Shown piece after piece: positions 24,488 through 32,710 of a stretch of DNA of 64,000 nt. Numbering within the stretch: the first letter of the stretch is position 1; each line of letters starts with the position of its first letter. The translations under genes were made by a program, and so were the position numbers. Source of the DNA: Pseudoduganella guangdongensis (GTDB taxonomy: Bacteria > Pseudomonadota > Gammaproteobacteria > Burkholderiales > Burkholderiaceae_D). The notes beneath the pieces are model-generated. The model made no database searches and was not told where the DNA came from. It was given only the letters and a program-made list of their open reading frames with translations. The stretch covers positions 1-64,000 of the forward strand of contig NZ_WWCJ01000020.1 of NCBI RefSeq assembly GCF_009857475.1, read 5' to 3'.

Positions 24488-25107
24488 TCCGCGTGGTGCT
24501 GGTGGACGACCAGATGCTGGTGCGCAGCGGCATTCGCGGCCTGCTCGATATGACGCCCGATATCCGCGTGGTGGCGGAAGCGGCGGACGGCGCGCAGGCG
24601 GCAGCGCTGTTGGCGCGCACCGAGGCCGACGTGCTGCTGCTGGACGTGCGCATGCCGCATTGCTCCGGCATCGACCTGTTGCGCAGCGGCCAGCCGCTGC
24701 CGCCGGCCATCCTGCTCACCACCTTCGATGATGAGGAGGCCCTGTTCGACGGCATGCGCGCCGGTGCGCGCGGCTTCCTGCTGAAGGATATTTCGCTGGA
24801 GCGCCTGGCGGAAGGCATCCGCACGGTGGCGCAGGGCGGCACCCTGTTCCGCCCCGCACTGACCGAGCGCACGCGCGCCGCCTTCGAAAGCGCGCGCGGC
24901 GTGCCGGATGCGGCCAGTGTACTGAGCGAGCGCGAGACCGAGGTGCTGGCGCTGATGGCCGGCGGCTTGAGCAATGCCGAAATCGCGGCGGCGCTGGCGC
25001 TGAGCGAGGGCACGGTGAAGAACCATGTGTCGAGCATCCTGGCCAAACTGGGCGTGCGCGACCGCGTGCGCGCCGTGCTGCACGGCCTGGAAATGGGGCT
25101 GATCTGA
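24484..25107 (+). CDS. NarL/LuxR-type response regulator
   Basis: This 207-residue regulator has a receiver domain with the acidic pair VDDQMLVRSGI, the phospho-acceptor in LLLDVRMPHCSG (about residue 53) and the conserved Lys in GFLLKDISLERL. The C-terminal GerE/LuxR helix-turn-helix is SERETEVLALMAGGLSNAEI followed by GTVKNHVSSILAKLGVRDR. It is coupled to the kinase upstream and to the barrel protein downstream (TGATG). The repeated 16-base box flanking the operon is a candidate target. Confidence 0.95.
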   Translation: MIRVVLVDDQMLVRSGIRGLLDMTPDIRVVAEAADGAQAAALLARTEADVLLLDVRMPHCSGIDLLRSGQPLPPAILLTTFDDEEALFDGMRAGARGFLLKDISLERLAEGIRTVAQGGTLFRPALTERTRAAFESARGVPDAASVLSERETEVLALMAGGLSNAEIAAALALSEGTVKNHVSSILAKLGVRDRVRAVLHGLEMGLI

Positions 25108-25760
25108 TGCGCGCCGCGATACTCTTGCTGCCCCTGCTGCTCGCTGCAGCGGGCCAAGCCGGCGCCCAGTCGCCCGTCACCCTGATGCCGGAGGGCAGCC
25201 GAGAAGGCAGTTTCGGCTTCGCCTATGGCGAGGCGTGGACGCGGCAGGGCAGCAATACGCGCGAGACGTCGGTCTATCCCTGGCTTTCCATGGCGTGGAG
25301 TAACGGCGCCTTTGTCGAAGGGCTGTCTGCGGGCTGGAAGCTGTCGGAGGACCAGCATTTGCAGTACGGCCCTTTGCTGTCGTTCAGCCGCCGCGCGCAA
25401 GGCGTGGGCGGCACCCAGCCGACGCCGGGTGCCTTTGTGCAGTGGCGCGTGCTGCACGACGTCGAGCTGGTGGCGCTGACGGGCGTCGGGGTGCGCGATG
25501 GCGCGGTCAAGGCGGAGCTGGCGCTGAACTGGTTTTATCCGGTGGATGCCGACCACACCATGGTGCTGCAGGCCGCCACCGCAAAAGACGAGTTGTGGAG
25601 CAATCGCCTTGGCGCGCGCTGGTACTGGCGCCTGGGCCGGCGGCACACGCTGATGACGTCCGTCACCGGCATCCGCCTGGCCGGCAGCAGCGCCCATGCG
25701 CCCGGCGTGGAGCGGCGCAGCAGCGTGGCCTGGAGCGCCGGGCTGCTGTACAGTTTTTAG
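25107..25760 (+). CDS. Outer-membrane barrel protein, MipA/OmpV-like
   Basis: This 217-residue protein has a signal peptide ending in AGAQ-SP and a run of amphipathic strands closing with WSAGLLYSF, the terminal Phe expected for an outer-membrane barrel. Segments such as TSVYPWLSMAWSNGAFVEGL resemble the MipA/OmpV family but the match is modest. It overlaps the response regulator stop by one base, so it is the last gene of the two-component operon. It may be the envelope component sensed or adjusted by that system. Confidence 0.6.
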   Translation: MRAAILLLPLLLAAAGQAGAQSPVTLMPEGSREGSFGFAYGEAWTRQGSNTRETSVYPWLSMAWSNGAFVEGLSAGWKLSEDQHLQYGPLLSFSRRAQGVGGTQPTPGAFVQWRVLHDVELVALTGVGVRDGAVKAELALNWFYPVDADHTMVLQAATAKDELWSNRLGARWYWRLGRRHTLMTSVTGIRLAGSSAHAPGVERRSSVAWSAGLLYSF

Positions 25761-26314
25761 AAGGCGTATTTCAGGCCGGCAGAGTAGCCGCCGCGCCCGA
25801 AACGCTGGCCGTTCTTGTTGATGTCGATACGGCCGAAGTGCTCGGCCTCCAGTGTCAGCGTCACTTTGTCCGTCAGCTTGTAGCCCAGGCCCACGCCGAG
25901 CAGGGGCGAGAAGCCGCTCTTGTGGCCAGGCGCGCCGGCCAGCTGGTCTATGCTATAGCGTTGCGCGGACACGCCGACGCGGCCAAACAGTTCGAACGAG
26001 TCGTTCAGGTGCCAGGTGCCCCGCGCGGCGACGTACAGGGTGTCGGTGGCGATGCCGACCTCGGCACCCGGGGTGCTGAAGCGGTCCTTGCCAAAGCGGG
26101 CGTAGCCGGCTTCCAGCGCCAGGCTGTCGCTGAAGTTCATGCCGCCATACAGCTTGAAGCGCAGCGGATCGTTCTTGCTTTCGACGCGGCCTGCGGCGGT
26201 GTCCAGGTGGGTGTTGCCGGGGGCGATGATGGCGGCGCCGGCAAAGTAGTCCTGCGCCTTAGCGGTGCCAATGCTGGCGGCGGCCAGCGCGATGATGGTG
26301 ACGAGGTGTTTCAT
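25757..26314 (-). CDS. OmpA-like/OmpW-like small beta-barrel outer-membrane protein
   Basis: This 185-residue protein starts MKHLVTIIALAAASIGTAKA, a signal peptide, and consists of about eight predicted strands. Typical pieces are FKLYGGMNFSDSLALEAGYA, YVAARGTWHLNDSFELFGRV and LLGVGLGYKLTDKVTLTLEA, ending in YSAGLKYAF. The pattern fits the eight-stranded OmpA-type barrel. Its start is set by the signal peptide; a much longer open frame upstream is spurious. Its 3' end overlaps the preceding plus-strand barrel gene by four bases. A perfect inverted repeat and a copy of the 16-base box lie upstream. Confidence 0.75.
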   Translation of the reverse strand: MKHLVTIIALAAASIGTAKAQDYFAGAAIIAPGNTHLDTAAGRVESKNDPLRFKLYGGMNFSDSLALEAGYARFGKDRFSTPGAEVGIATDTLYVAARGTWHLNDSFELFGRVGVSAQRYSIDQLAGAPGHKSGFSPLLGVGLGYKLTDKVTLTLEAEHFGRIDINKNGQRFGRGGYSAGLKYAF

Positions 26315-26326
26315 TGAATCCCTTTC

Positions 26327-26360
26327 AGTGATGGCACGCTGTGCATGCCGTGCCATCACT
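26327..26360. promoter_or_regulatory. Perfect 12-bp inverted repeat before the barrel gene
   Basis: AGTGATGGCACG (26327-26338) and CGTGCCATCACT (26349-26360) are perfectly complementary with a ten-base centre. The element is 13 bases from the ATG of the minus-strand barrel gene. It may be a regulator binding site or a stabilising 5' mRNA hairpin. Confidence 0.6.
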
Positions 26361-26386
26361 TTAGGGAAGACAGGGCGCACGCGCAC

Positions 26387-26402
26387 CTGCCGAAAGTCAT
26401 GC
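26387..26402. promoter_or_regulatory. Candidate response-regulator box, copy 2
   Basis: This is the second exact copy of CCTGCCGAAAGTCATG (first at 23121-23136). It lies 73-88 bases upstream of the minus-strand barrel gene start, a suitable place for an activator. Confidence 0.5.
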
Positions 26403-26408
26403 TGCTGC

Positions 26409-28226
26409 TTACTTGGCGCTGGCGATCCAGGCGTCGACCTTGGTTTCCAGCAGGGCCAGCGGCACAGTACCGTCGCCCAGCACGATGGCATGGAATTTCG
26501 CCAGCGTGAACTTCTTGCCCAGCGCCTGCTCGGCCTTGGCGCGCAGTTCCTGGATCTTCAGCGAGCCAGTCTTGTAAGCCAGTGCCTGCGCCGGCCACAC
26601 CATATAGCGCTCCGTTTGGTTGCGCGCCACGGCTTCGTCGCCCAGGGTTTCGGTCATGTACTTGATGGACTGCTCGCGCGTCCAGCCCTTGGCGTGCATG
26701 CCGGTGTCCACCACCAGGCGCACCGCGCGCAGCATTTCGTCGCTCAGGTGGCCGAAGTACTGGGCCGGATCTTCGAACATGCCCATTTCCTTGCCCAGGG
26801 TTTCGGCGTACAGCGCCCAGCCTTCGGTGAAGGCGGTGTTGCCGCCGAACTTGCGGAACTTCGGCATGTCCAGCTCCTGCATCAGGGCGATGTGGAAGTG
26901 GTGGCCCGGTTTGCCCTCGTGCAGGTAGAGGGTGTTCATGCCGGTGCTGCCGTATTTTTTCGGATCGGTGACCACGGACCAGAACACGCCAGGGCGCGAG
27001 CCGTCCAGCGCCGGCGCCGTGTAGTGGTCGGACGCAGTGTCGCGGCTCAGTTCAGGCTCCAGGCGCAGGTCTAGCTTAGCCTTCGGGATCAGGGTGAACA
27101 TGGCGGGCAGCTTGGTGTCCAGCACTTTGTCCAGCTTGCGGTACACGTCCAACACTTCCTCATCGGTCTTGAACGGGAAGAATTGCGGCTGCTGCGCGAT
27201 CCAGCCTGGCAGGCCGGCGGCCGGACCGTTGTAGCCCAGCTTAGGGCCGACCTTGGCGAACTCCGACTGGATGCGCGCCACTTCGCGCAGGCCGGTCTGG
27301 TGGATTTCTTCGGCGGTCTTGCTGGTGGTGGTGGAATCGGCGATGCGCGCCTTGTACCAGGCTTCCCCGTTCGGCAGCGCGTTCCAGCCGGTGCTGGTGC
27401 GGCAGGCCGGGATGTATTCCTTCTCGACGAAGGCCGCCAGCTTGGCGATGGCCGGATTGACCTTGTCAGCCACGGTGGCGCGGTAAGCGGCGGCCAGGCG
27501 CTGCTTGTCGGCGTCGCTGAAGCTGGCTGGGAATTTGCTCACCGGGGTGAAGTAGATGTTCTTTTCCGGCGTCTCGCTGACCAGTTTCTGGAACTGCGGC
27601 AGGGCAGCGGTCATGATGGCTTTCGGCTGGGTGATGCCCTTGGCCACGCCCTCCTTCATGTTCGCGATGGCTTGCTCGACCCAGGCCGGCAGCTGGTTTA
27701 GTCGGTTCAGGTAAGCCTCGTATTCCTTGACGGTCGTCAGCGGCTGCGACGCGTCGCCGCTGGAGAAGTTGGCCAGGGTGACCGGCATGCTGCCCATATG
27801 GTCGATCGGCAGCAGGTGCTCCGGGAACGGCTCGTAGGCCAGGTAGGTTTTCAGCTCGAAGGCCATGACGTCGTAGCTGATACGGTCGCCGCGATTCAGC
27901 TGCGCGCGCGGGACGGCTTGCAGGCGCTTGGCGAAGGCGCGGTACAGGTCGAACTGTTTGGCGCGCGTGGCGGGCGCGATGGCGCTGCCGATCTGGTCGT
28001 CGAAACGGTTATCGCCGTTCTGGGTCGCGCCCACCGGGTCGTATTTGGCGATGGCATCGTAGTACTCGTCCGCCAGGGTCCAGAACTGCTTCTTCGCCGC
28101 CTCATCGCTCTTGGCCGGCGCCTTTTCCACAGCGGCCGGCTTGGCAGCAGCGGCGGTGGCGTAGGCAGGGGCATAAGCCAGCAAAACGGCAGCGGTCAGC
28201 GCGCCGAGGGTAATACGATGTTTCAT
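26409..28226 (-). CDS. Secreted DUF885-family metallopeptidase-like protein
   Basis: This 605-residue protein has a signal peptide (MKHRITLGALTAAVLLAYAPAYA) followed by an Ala/Lys-rich linker. The DUF885 domain carries the zinc-type motif LHEGKPGHHF near residue 450 and the partner motif AFTEGWALYAE about 30 residues later. Two nearby histidines and a downstream Glu are the usual ligands. Family members are annotated as uncharacterised secreted peptidases; substrates are not established. Full length compared with the family. It is transcribed alone. Confidence 0.88.
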   Translation of the reverse strand: MKHRITLGALTAAVLLAYAPAYATAAAAKPAAVEKAPAKSDEAAKKQFWTLADEYYDAIAKYDPVGATQNGDNRFDDQIGSAIAPATRAKQFDLYRAFAKRLQAVPRAQLNRGDRISYDVMAFELKTYLAYEPFPEHLLPIDHMGSMPVTLANFSSGDASQPLTTVKEYEAYLNRLNQLPAWVEQAIANMKEGVAKGITQPKAIMTAALPQFQKLVSETPEKNIYFTPVSKFPASFSDADKQRLAAAYRATVADKVNPAIAKLAAFVEKEYIPACRTSTGWNALPNGEAWYKARIADSTTTSKTAEEIHQTGLREVARIQSEFAKVGPKLGYNGPAAGLPGWIAQQPQFFPFKTDEEVLDVYRKLDKVLDTKLPAMFTLIPKAKLDLRLEPELSRDTASDHYTAPALDGSRPGVFWSVVTDPKKYGSTGMNTLYLHEGKPGHHFHIALMQELDMPKFRKFGGNTAFTEGWALYAETLGKEMGMFEDPAQYFGHLSDEMLRAVRLVVDTGMHAKGWTREQSIKYMTETLGDEAVARNQTERYMVWPAQALAYKTGSLKIQELRAKAEQALGKKFTLAKFHAIVLGDGTVPLALLETKVDAWIASAK

Positions 28227-28357
28227 TTGTCGGTCCGTTTAAATGAAGGAGCGACAAGCATACGCGAAGGGTTCCGGCGCTTCAATATGGACTTGGGTAG
28301 TCGGGAGGCTGCTTCCGCACCCCTTTGCGGACTATAACTAAGACCGAAAGACATTAT

Positions 28358-29008
28358 CTAGGTCGGTGACGCTATTTGTACATGCGAAAAGCCATCGGGC
28401 CCTTCCAATTCCCCAAGCCAAAGCTGAGGCAGACCAGAAAGCCTAAAAAAATGAAATCTTAACAATGAACGGATTCTGTGCACCCATTCCATAACTGACA
28501 GCCTGAAGTTAATAGTAGCGCTAGGTTTAAAAGGGTTTTGGCTATGTATCACGCTGCTACAGAGGTCGTATAGCTCAACGAATTCGACACGCGTTAAGAA
28601 ACCTGAAGTGAGCAATTCAAAATGAAGTTTGCGCGGGATGCCATCAGTTATGACGGGTGGCTCCAACGGTTTTGGATAGAAATCAACGTACATCCGCTCC
28701 AACTTGTCTAATAATTCCTTCGCGCGCCAGATTTTCTCTATTCCGGCGTAAACGCCTTCGTAAGCCCTACTGTTAGCTGTGAGCGAACCGAAAGCAATAT
28801 TCTCTAATATTTTCCTAAGGTTTACAGCTGCTAACTCGTAATCAAAATATTCACTTCCAGTAGTTAAGGATCCCTGGCACATAGATTCAAGGACGGCAAG
28901 CCTCAGTCGTATTTCATTGAGAGAATTGCTGTATTTCTTTGCTCGTTCGAGTTCAGAGTTCAAAGGACCCTCCACATTTAGGGTAATCCGTATCGCCGTC
29001 TGATTCAT
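28358..29008 (-). CDS. Hypothetical protein, low-GC island
   Basis: I do not recognise this 216-residue protein. It is predicted to be soluble and largely helical, with charged segments ELERAKKYSNSLNEIRLRLA and RAKELLDKLERMYVDFYPKP. No signal peptide or membrane segment is visible. Codon use and base composition (clearly A+T-richer than the peptidase gene next to it) mark it as part of an acquired block that extends to about 31720. The ATG at 29008 is the first Met in the frame. Confidence 0.65.
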   Translation of the reverse strand: MNQTAIRITLNVEGPLNSELERAKKYSNSLNEIRLRLAVLESMCQGSLTTGSEYFDYELAAVNLRKILENIAFGSLTANSRAYEGVYAGIEKIWRAKELLDKLERMYVDFYPKPLEPPVITDGIPRKLHFELLTSGFLTRVEFVELYDLCSSVIHSQNPFKPSATINFRLSVMEWVHRIRSLLRFHFFRLSGLPQLWLGELEGPDGFSHVQIASPT

Positions 29009-29071
29009 TGTATTTTCAACACTGGCATGACTGTCCGCAGCCGAGTGCAGGCTTAATTTTTCATCGCGGGC

Positions 29072-29485
29072 TCAAGGGCTATCAATTACGATCACCAACG
29101 CGCTATGCCCTCCAAATATTGTAACGATTTTTCCTTTATGAACATAGGAATTAAATACCTTACCTGAGTTAGTCGCATCTAGGTGATCTTGCACACTTAG
29201 AAAAACGCCACCTTCAAATCCTGTAAGAAGCTGCATAGTATTAGCAGGAATATTCAGTGCATTTGCGGCTAATTCTTTTGCTCTTTTTATACATTGCTCT
29301 CCCGCAGGGAAACGATGACTGTCATGGCGGGTACCGTCTACGTTCCAAGAATATTCCCCTCCCAAGCCACGCTTCTTGATGTGCACGTGTTTTCTATCAT
29401 GCTCTTTCGAGCCGTGGCGAGAATGAACCGATACAGTCCAGTCCCCGATGCGCGTAGTCACTAATTGAAGAATTACCAAGCTCAA
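29072..29485 (-). CDS. DUF4160-like small protein
   Basis: The protein (up to 137 residues) contains RHGSKEHDRKHVHIKKRGLG followed by EYSWNVDGTRHDSHRFP and KRAKELAANALNIP. The His-Val-His core and the helical tail resemble DUF4160, small proteins often found in toxin-antitoxin-like neighbourhoods. The match is by eye and weak. The longest frame starts at a TTG at 29485; a GTG at 29461 is an alternative. Low GC, same strand as its neighbours in the island. Confidence 0.5.
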   Translation of the reverse strand: MSLVILQLVTTRIGDWTVSVHSRHGSKEHDRKHVHIKKRGLGGEYSWNVDGTRHDSHRFPAGEQCIKRAKELAANALNIPANTMQLLTGFEGGVFLSVQDHLDATNSGKVFNSYVHKGKIVTIFGGHSALVIVIDSP

Positions 29486-29587
29486 TGGTGTCTCTCAAAT
29501 AAAATTGGAAGTCTGGTGTTGGCCGAGGGCAGCCAGCCTATCAAATGCCGTTTAGCCCGTAAGGCGGCAAGTTAAACGCAGAAAAGA

Positions 29588-30022
29588 TCACTCGGGATTC
29601 TGAACTGAGTGCTCCCTGCCCAGAGCTTCTAGAATTCTTACCAATTCTGACAAATCGTACCATTCGCGAGGTAGAGCATCAAACCAGTTGAATTGACATG
29701 AATGGCTGCCGGACTCAATTTGTAGCTGATAGCTCGTCGGATGGATCGACGCCACTTTTTCGAGCGGAGCGAATTGTAATTTCGCTTGAGCGAGTGTTTC
29801 CAAAATTGATTGGCTCAGCTGATCGCTTAACAAGATAGGGTTGCCTATACGAAGCTCCGACAATGGTGGCTCCTGCATCCAATCCATCCCCTGAAAACGA
29901 CGCGACCAAAGGCGAGCATGCGAGCCAGATGAATCATTTAGCTCAAGACGAAGATACATTCCCCATTGATGTGCACGTTCAAATGGGGGCGAAACAGTAA
30001 GGTTTACGATCCAGGTTTTCAT
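29588..30022 (-). CDS. Hypothetical protein, low-GC island
   Basis: This unrecognised 144-residue protein starts MKTWIVNLTVSPPFERAHQW at the ATG at 30022; a TTG nine bases upstream is less likely. It looks like a compact alpha/beta protein rich in aromatic residues (GMDWMQEPP, FNWFDALPREWYDLSELVRI). No export signal is visible. Size and composition resemble orphan immunity-type genes, but that is only a guess from context. Confidence 0.6.
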   Translation of the reverse strand: MKTWIVNLTVSPPFERAHQWGMYLRLELNDSSGSHARLWSRRFQGMDWMQEPPLSELRIGNPILLSDQLSQSILETLAQAKLQFAPLEKVASIHPTSYQLQIESGSHSCQFNWFDALPREWYDLSELVRILEALGREHSVQNPE

Positions 30023-30160
30023 TCTGTCCAACTTAAGGCGATGCTTTACGGCGAGCCAAATACGATTTCAGGAAAATCATTCTAACGTCGTCGGAGTAGT
30101 CCGCTTCTGGCCGGTCGCAGCCAACGTTTCTTCAGCTATTCAAAGTTATCCGCAAGGCGA

Positions 30161-30796
30161 CTACTGATATACGACCAGCACGTAGTGATTCAGGCGTGCA
30201 GCTCGCTGATAGAAGTCGTTGATTTTTCTAAAGGATGGGACGAGAAATTGCTCAAGCACCTGGTCGGGCTCAGTTTCCCAATCCATGCCACCGACTTCAA
30301 ATCTAGCCATCTCCTTTCGGTCAAACTGCTTTCGAAGCGCAGTGAGATCGAACTTCGCAAACGAGACCGCCAGCAGTTTGACTTCATCGGGCCGAAATAC
30401 TCTTGCAGCACCAAGTCCAAAGTTCAACGACGGCTCTCGTTCATTCGCGGCCCCGCGCCCCTCGATTGCCTTTAAAAGTGAATCAGATTCCTGGGTATCT
30501 GGGGGGCAGCCGAGTTCTTCAATTGACTTTGCGACCAGTTGCTTGAACTCTTCTCGCGATGCTTTTTGGTCTACGTCCTTGTCACGCGCCCGTCCCCACG
30601 CCGCTTCATGGCACTTTTCAACGCGCTTCTTTGGCGAAGTAAGCCAAGACAAAATTTCCCAGTCCTTGTCATTGTCGATCATGCTCGCCTTTGCAAATCT
30701 TGGATCGCTGTGGATATTCCAAACAAGAGCTGGCGTTGCCTTCAACGTGGCGAGTTGAGTTGCATCTACATCGAGATAATAAGCTACGATTCCCAT
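30161..30796 (-). CDS. DUF1877 (YfbM-like) family protein
   Basis: This 211-residue cytoplasmic protein begins MGIVAYYLDVDATQLATLKA, the usual DUF1877 start, and shows WNIHSDPRF, DKDWEILSWLTS and a C-terminal FEVGGMDWE segment followed by a long helix. The family member in E. coli is YfbM, of unknown function. The ATG at 30796 is preferred over a TTG one codon earlier. It is the best-recognised gene in the low-GC island. Confidence 0.78.
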   Translation of the reverse strand: MGIVAYYLDVDATQLATLKATPALVWNIHSDPRFAKASMIDNDKDWEILSWLTSPKKRVEKCHEAAWGRARDKDVDQKASREEFKQLVAKSIEELGCPPDTQESDSLLKAIEGRGAANEREPSLNFGLGAARVFRPDEVKLLAVSFAKFDLTALRKQFDRKEMARFEVGGMDWETEPDQVLEQFLVPSFRKINDFYQRAARLNHYVLVVYQ

Positions 30797-30924
30797 CAAA
30801 TTTCCGTTTCAAAAGTCGGAGAGTTTTCGCTCCATTTTTCATACAACTTAGCATCTGTAACGCTAATTCATCGAACTTCTGCTCTTGGCCGATTGTACGC
30901 GGTCGCATCGGGCCGGCCGGCGTA

Positions 30925-31155
30925 TTACGCACCAGGAAGTGTACTCAATTTGTTTAGGAGATTCTGTATTGCCGCGAGGTGCCTGCTCATAAATTGTTGG
31001 AAGTAGTCAGTTCCGCTTTTCGAAAATTCCCGATATTGGGGGGCTTTTAACGCGTCGCGCTCAATCAAGACCTTCGCATATTCAATGAATCCCTCTGACG
31101 AATCAATTCCCATTGCATGCGCCGGATCTATGACTGTTGGGAGCAGTTTTTCCAT
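30925..31155 (-). CDS. Small hypothetical protein (76 residues)
   Basis: The frame encodes MEKLLPTVIDPAHAMGIDSS and then a helical stretch with SGTDYFQQFMSRHLAAIQNL. It is not recognised. No good ribosome-binding site precedes the ATG, which lies 12 bases after the stop of a 54-codon frame on the same strand. It could be a short gene or the remnant of a longer one. Confidence 0.4.
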   Translation of the reverse strand: MEKLLPTVIDPAHAMGIDSSEGFIEYAKVLIERDALKAPQYREFSKSGTDYFQQFMSRHLAAIQNLLNKLSTLPGA

Positions 31156-31167
31156 GAGTTGCGGACG

Positions 31168-31332
31168 TTAAATTGCAATCTCACATGCCATGCCAAGGAA
31201 TCCGCAAAATGCAGCTTCCGCGCTATAGCTGGTTTGGTACGTCTCAAACTCGCTGACGACGTCGTCATCGGTGAAACCAGAGCCTGTAGTTGCGTGGGCG
31301 AGGAGATCGCTGCGCCTTGTGCGAATAGTCAT
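31168..31332 (-). CDS. Possible 54-residue small protein
   Basis: A minus-strand frame runs from the ATG at 31332 to a TAA at 31168 and reads MTIRTRRSDLLAHATTGSGF followed by TDDDVVSEFETYQTSYSAEA. The balanced composition and position, 12 bases before the next small frame, make it plausible. An alternative short frame beginning at 31350 overlaps it, so one may be a frameshifted remnant. No database support can be claimed. Confidence 0.3.
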   Translation of the reverse strand: MTIRTRRSDLLAHATTGSGFTDDDVVSEFETYQTSYSAEAAFCGFLGMACEIAI

Positions 31333-31429
31333 ACTTAGAAGTCTCGTTCATGGAAAAACCAGCGATAAGAGCGTAACTTGCATGATGCTCAGACAGCCGC
31401 ATCTGGCCGTTAAGGCACGTCTCATGTTT

Positions 31430-31681
31430 TCATGGTTCGATGATCTGGATCGATGGAGAATGGGTTAGTGCCTCGTCAATGAACAATCGCAGCGCCACTG
31501 AGGCAATCTCCCGATTCACCAGGTGGTCGACAAAATAGAATCCGTCCGATTCAACCGCGTAGTTGTAAATCTCAGCCATAGCAGAGCGCTCGATTGGGCT
31601 CGGTAACTTTCTGAACAATGCCGACGGTTCGAAGTCCATCGGCATGGCAAACTTAATTTTGTACTCAATTCCCACGAACAC
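31430..31681 (-). CDS. Small hypothetical protein (83 residues)
   Basis: This frame starts with a GTG at 31681, preceded by AAGGATGA, a good ribosome-binding site. The product begins VFVGIEYKIKFAMPMDFEPS and ends SPSIQIIEP. It looks soluble, alpha/beta and acidic. It is not recognised, but the size and the island context resemble immunity-type proteins. It is the first gene of the minus-strand series in the low-GC block. Confidence 0.5.
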   Translation of the reverse strand: MFVGIEYKIKFAMPMDFEPSALFRKLPSPIERSAMAEIYNYAVESDGFYFVDHLVNREIASVALRLFIDEALTHSPSIQIIEP

Positions 31682-31795
31682 TCATCCTTATGATGCTTCC
31701 TAAATCATCTACAAAGGCTGGTCTTGGCTGCCCCAGACGCGCTGCGTTGCCTGCTACACTGTTGCGATTTCGACAAATACCAGGAATGCCGGGAC

Positions 31796-32710
31796 ATGAT
31801 ACCAACGCTTGAGGAACGCTATCGTGGTTGCCTGCTTGGTCTGGCCTGCGGGGATGCCGTGGGGACGACGGTGGAGTTTATGCCGCGCGGGTCGTTTGTG
31901 CCGGTGAAGGACATGCGCGGCGGCGGGCCGTTCGGGCTGGCGCCGGGCCAGTGGACGGACGATACGTCGATGGCGCTGTGCCTGGCCGAGAGCCTGCTGA
32001 CCAAGGGCGGCTTCGATGCGCATGACCAGATGGCGCGCTACCTGAACTGGTGGCAGTGGGGCTACCTGAGTTCGACCGGCGAGTGTTTCGATATCGGCAT
32101 GACGGTGCGGCAGGCGCTATCGCGCTTCCAGGCCAACGGCGATCCCTTCGCCGGTTCCAGCGATCCGCAGTCGGCGGGCAACGGTTCCCTCATGCGACTG
32201 GCGCCGGTGGCGCTGTTCTTCCATCCATCCGAGTCGGACGTGCTGGAGTTCTCGGCATTGAGTTCGCGCACCACGCATGCGGCGTCGGAGGCGGTGGAGT
32301 GCTGCCGCTTGTTTGGCCTGTTATTGTCGCGCGCATTACAAGGCATGCCGCGCGATGCACTGCTCGATGTCGGCGCGGCAGGCTTCGCGGAAGTGAAAGT
32401 GGCGCAGCTCGCGGATCGCGCGTATGCGGGCAAAGGCATAGGCGACGTGACGGGGTCGGGCTACTGCGTGGCCTCGCTGGAGGCGGCGTTGTGGTGCTTC
32501 GCCAAGCACGATGATCTCGAATCGACTATTCTGGCGGCTGCCAACCTTGGCGATGATGCCGACACCACGGCGGCAATCGTCGGCCAACTGGCGGGGGCAT
32601 ACTACGGCGCCAGGCACATTCCCGCCGCCTGGCTGGACCAGCTTCACATGCGGGATGACATTGAATCGATGGCGAGCGCCCTGTTGCGGCGCGCTGCGGA
32701 AAGGCATTGA
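31796..32710 (+). CDS. ADP-ribosylglycohydrolase (DraG-like)
   Basis: This 304-residue enzyme removes ADP-ribose from proteins or nucleotides using two metal ions. The N-terminal EERYRGCLLGLACGDAVGTT is characteristic. Metal ligands are visible in GQWTDDTSMAL, and NLGDDADTTAAI near the C-terminus supplies the second acidic cluster. GNGSLMRLAPVAL and SSRTTHAASEA are further family motifs. The ATG at 31796 is chosen because the frame upstream gives unrelated sequence. It heads an operon with the cupin (stop TGA followed directly by ATG). High GC, unlike the island that ends just before it. Confidence 0.92.
   Translation: MIPTLEERYRGCLLGLACGDAVGTTVEFMPRGSFVPVKDMRGGGPFGLAPGQWTDDTSMALCLAESLLTKGGFDAHDQMARYLNWWQWGYLSSTGECFDIGMTVRQALSRFQANGDPFAGSSDPQSAGNGSLMRLAPVALFFHPSESDVLEFSALSSRTTHAASEAVECCRLFGLLLSRALQGMPRDALLDVGAAGFAEVKVAQLADRAYAGKGIGDVTGSGYCVASLEAALWCFAKHDDLESTILAAANLGDDADTTAAIVGQLAGAYYGARHIPAAWLDQLHMRDDIESMASALLRRAAERH

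Noticed and set aside
31117-31338. Plus-strand frame of 73 codons in the low-GC island
   Set aside because: It is opposite to the direction of all island genes, has no ribosome-binding site and an uneven composition; minus-strand frames are more plausible.
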